From the NCBI GenBank assembly GCA_002482805.1, contig DLGR01000034.1:23894-86643 (forward strand): DNA of 62,750 nucleotides, in the 5' to 3' direction. Source of the stretch: Micavibrio sp. UBA7689 (GTDB lineage Bacteria; Pseudomonadota; Alphaproteobacteria; Micavibrionales; Micavibrionaceae). Position numbers and translations under genes: made by a program. Below are positions 62,261 through 62,750 of this stretch, in pieces; the stretch's first letter is position 1; each line of letters opens with the position of its first letter. The notes under the pieces are model-generated. The model worked only from the letters and a program-made list of their open reading frames with translations. It searched no databases and was not told where the DNA came from.

Positions 62261-62750
62261 TTATTCGGTAGCAGTTGCGCCTTTTTTGCCTTTGCCACGC
62301 GCGGGAGGCGGAGCATCGTCTTCCTCAGGCGTTGCCGCCTCGCCGCCCATAGCAGCTTCGACAGGATCAGCAGAATCAGGTCCGACCAGAAGCGCTTCGG
62401 CGACGATACCGGAATTGCCTTTAATCTTGTTCTCGAGGACCGCCATCATTTCAGGATGTTCGCGCAGATAGACTTTGGCATTTTCACGGCCCTGACCGAT
62501 ACGCTCGCCCTCGGCCGAGAACCAAGCGCCGGATTTTTCAACAAAGCCTGCCTGCACGCCGAGATCGACAATCTCGCCCGTTTTGGAAATGCCTTCGCCG
62601 TACATGATGTCGAACTCGACTTGGCGGAACGGAGGCGCCATTTTGTTTTTGACGACCTTCACGCGTGTCTGGTTGCCGACCACGATCTCGCGTTCCTTGA
62701 TGGAACCGATGCGGCGGATATCAAGACGGACGGAGGCGTAGAATTTCAGC
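62261..62750 (-). CDS. recA: Recombinase RecA (5' end outside window)
   Basis: The C-terminal 162 or so residues of RecA; the start lies beyond the right edge. The visible part begins KFYASVRLDIRRIGSIKERE, typical of the RecA core, and continues with VKNKMAPPFRQVEFDIMYGE and GISKTGEIVDLG. The C-terminal tail is acidic then basic (ATPEEDDAPPPARGKGKKG). Any LexA box would be upstream and is not visible. Confidence 0.97.
   Translation of the reverse strand, partial: LKFYASVRLDIRRIGSIKEREIVVGNQTRVKVVKNKMAPPFRQVEFDIMYGEGISKTGEIVDLGVQAGFVEKSGAWFSAEGERIGQGRENAKVYLREHPEMMAVLENKIKGNSGIVAEALLVGPDSADPVEAAMGGEAATPEEDDAPPPARGKGKKGATATE

Noticed and set aside
1..62750. CRISPR arrays, insertion sequences, prophage or rRNA
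   Set aside because: No regular short repeats, transposase, integrase, phage structural gene or rRNA segment could be seen.

Overview
The window looks like an ordinary chromosomal stretch of an alphaproteobacterium of moderate GC content. The case rests on the gene set: a recG / sdhE / mfd cluster, a DUF1013 (TrcR-type) cell-cycle regulator, an NDUFAF5-like methyltransferase-fold protein, a cytochrome b–c1 fusion, and a LexA box of the alphaproteobacterial type (GAAC-N7-GAAC) in front of uvrA. I cannot name the genus. I see no phage, insertion sequence, CRISPR array or rRNA. The only stretch that reads as acquired DNA is the AT-rich gene at about 23.0-23.9 kb.

Layout. 1-5.5 kb: mfd (cut by the left edge), sdhE and divergent recG. 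5.6-9.2 kb: one 1183-residue protein with a C-terminal LAS-type peptidase domain. 9.2-18.9 kb, all minus strand: DUF502 protein, dimeric-type glycyl-tRNA synthetase, tRNA-Lys, coaD, a solute-binding protein, a 35-residue ORF, a diguanylate cyclase, gyrA, a DUF2059 protein and ssb. 19-27 kb: GST, uvrA, an ADP-ribosyltransferase-like orphan, amt, a uridine kinase. 27-32 kb: tRNA-Leu, dsbB, several small or unknown membrane proteins, an HNH nuclease, an esterase. 32-38.6 kb: an LpxR-type lipid A deacylase, an XRE regulator, a HerA-like ATPase, a nitrilase-fold amidase, glutaredoxin, a UbiH-type hydroxylase, comF. 38.7-44.6 kb: a methyltransferase with two Nudix-like domains, an NDUFAF5-like protein, gloB, DUF1192, trcR, a YdcH-like protein. 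44.9-54 kb: an ALDH7-type dehydrogenase, a Na/Pi cotransporter, DUF924, the bc1 complex (petA plus a b/c1 fusion), trmL, hemF, a nucleotidyltransferase-fold protein. 54.3-62.75 kb: a 59-residue protein, the CCA enzyme, a sensor/regulator pair, a soluble lytic transglycosylase, dapA, smpB, endonuclease V and the 3' end of recA.

How the genes work together. DNA repair is well represented (mfd, recG, uvrA, ssb, nfi, recA), and uvrA carries a recognisable SOS box. Respiration and haem are linked around 49-53.5 kb (petA, fused petB-petC, hemF), with sdhE, the NDUFAF5-like protein and a UbiH-type hydroxylase elsewhere. Envelope functions include Slt, DapA, LpxR, DsbB and the large LAS-peptidase protein.

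Most notable. A histidine-kinase-like protein and its translationally coupled LuxR-type regulator have both lost their phosphorylation residues: Leu in place of the H-box His, and Glu in place of the receiver Asp. Also worth attention are the large LAS-peptidase protein, the ART-like orphan, the methyltransferase with two Nudix-like domains, an unusual GyrA quinolone-binding region, and a possible pair of related small membrane proteins flanking an unknown cysteine-containing membrane protein.
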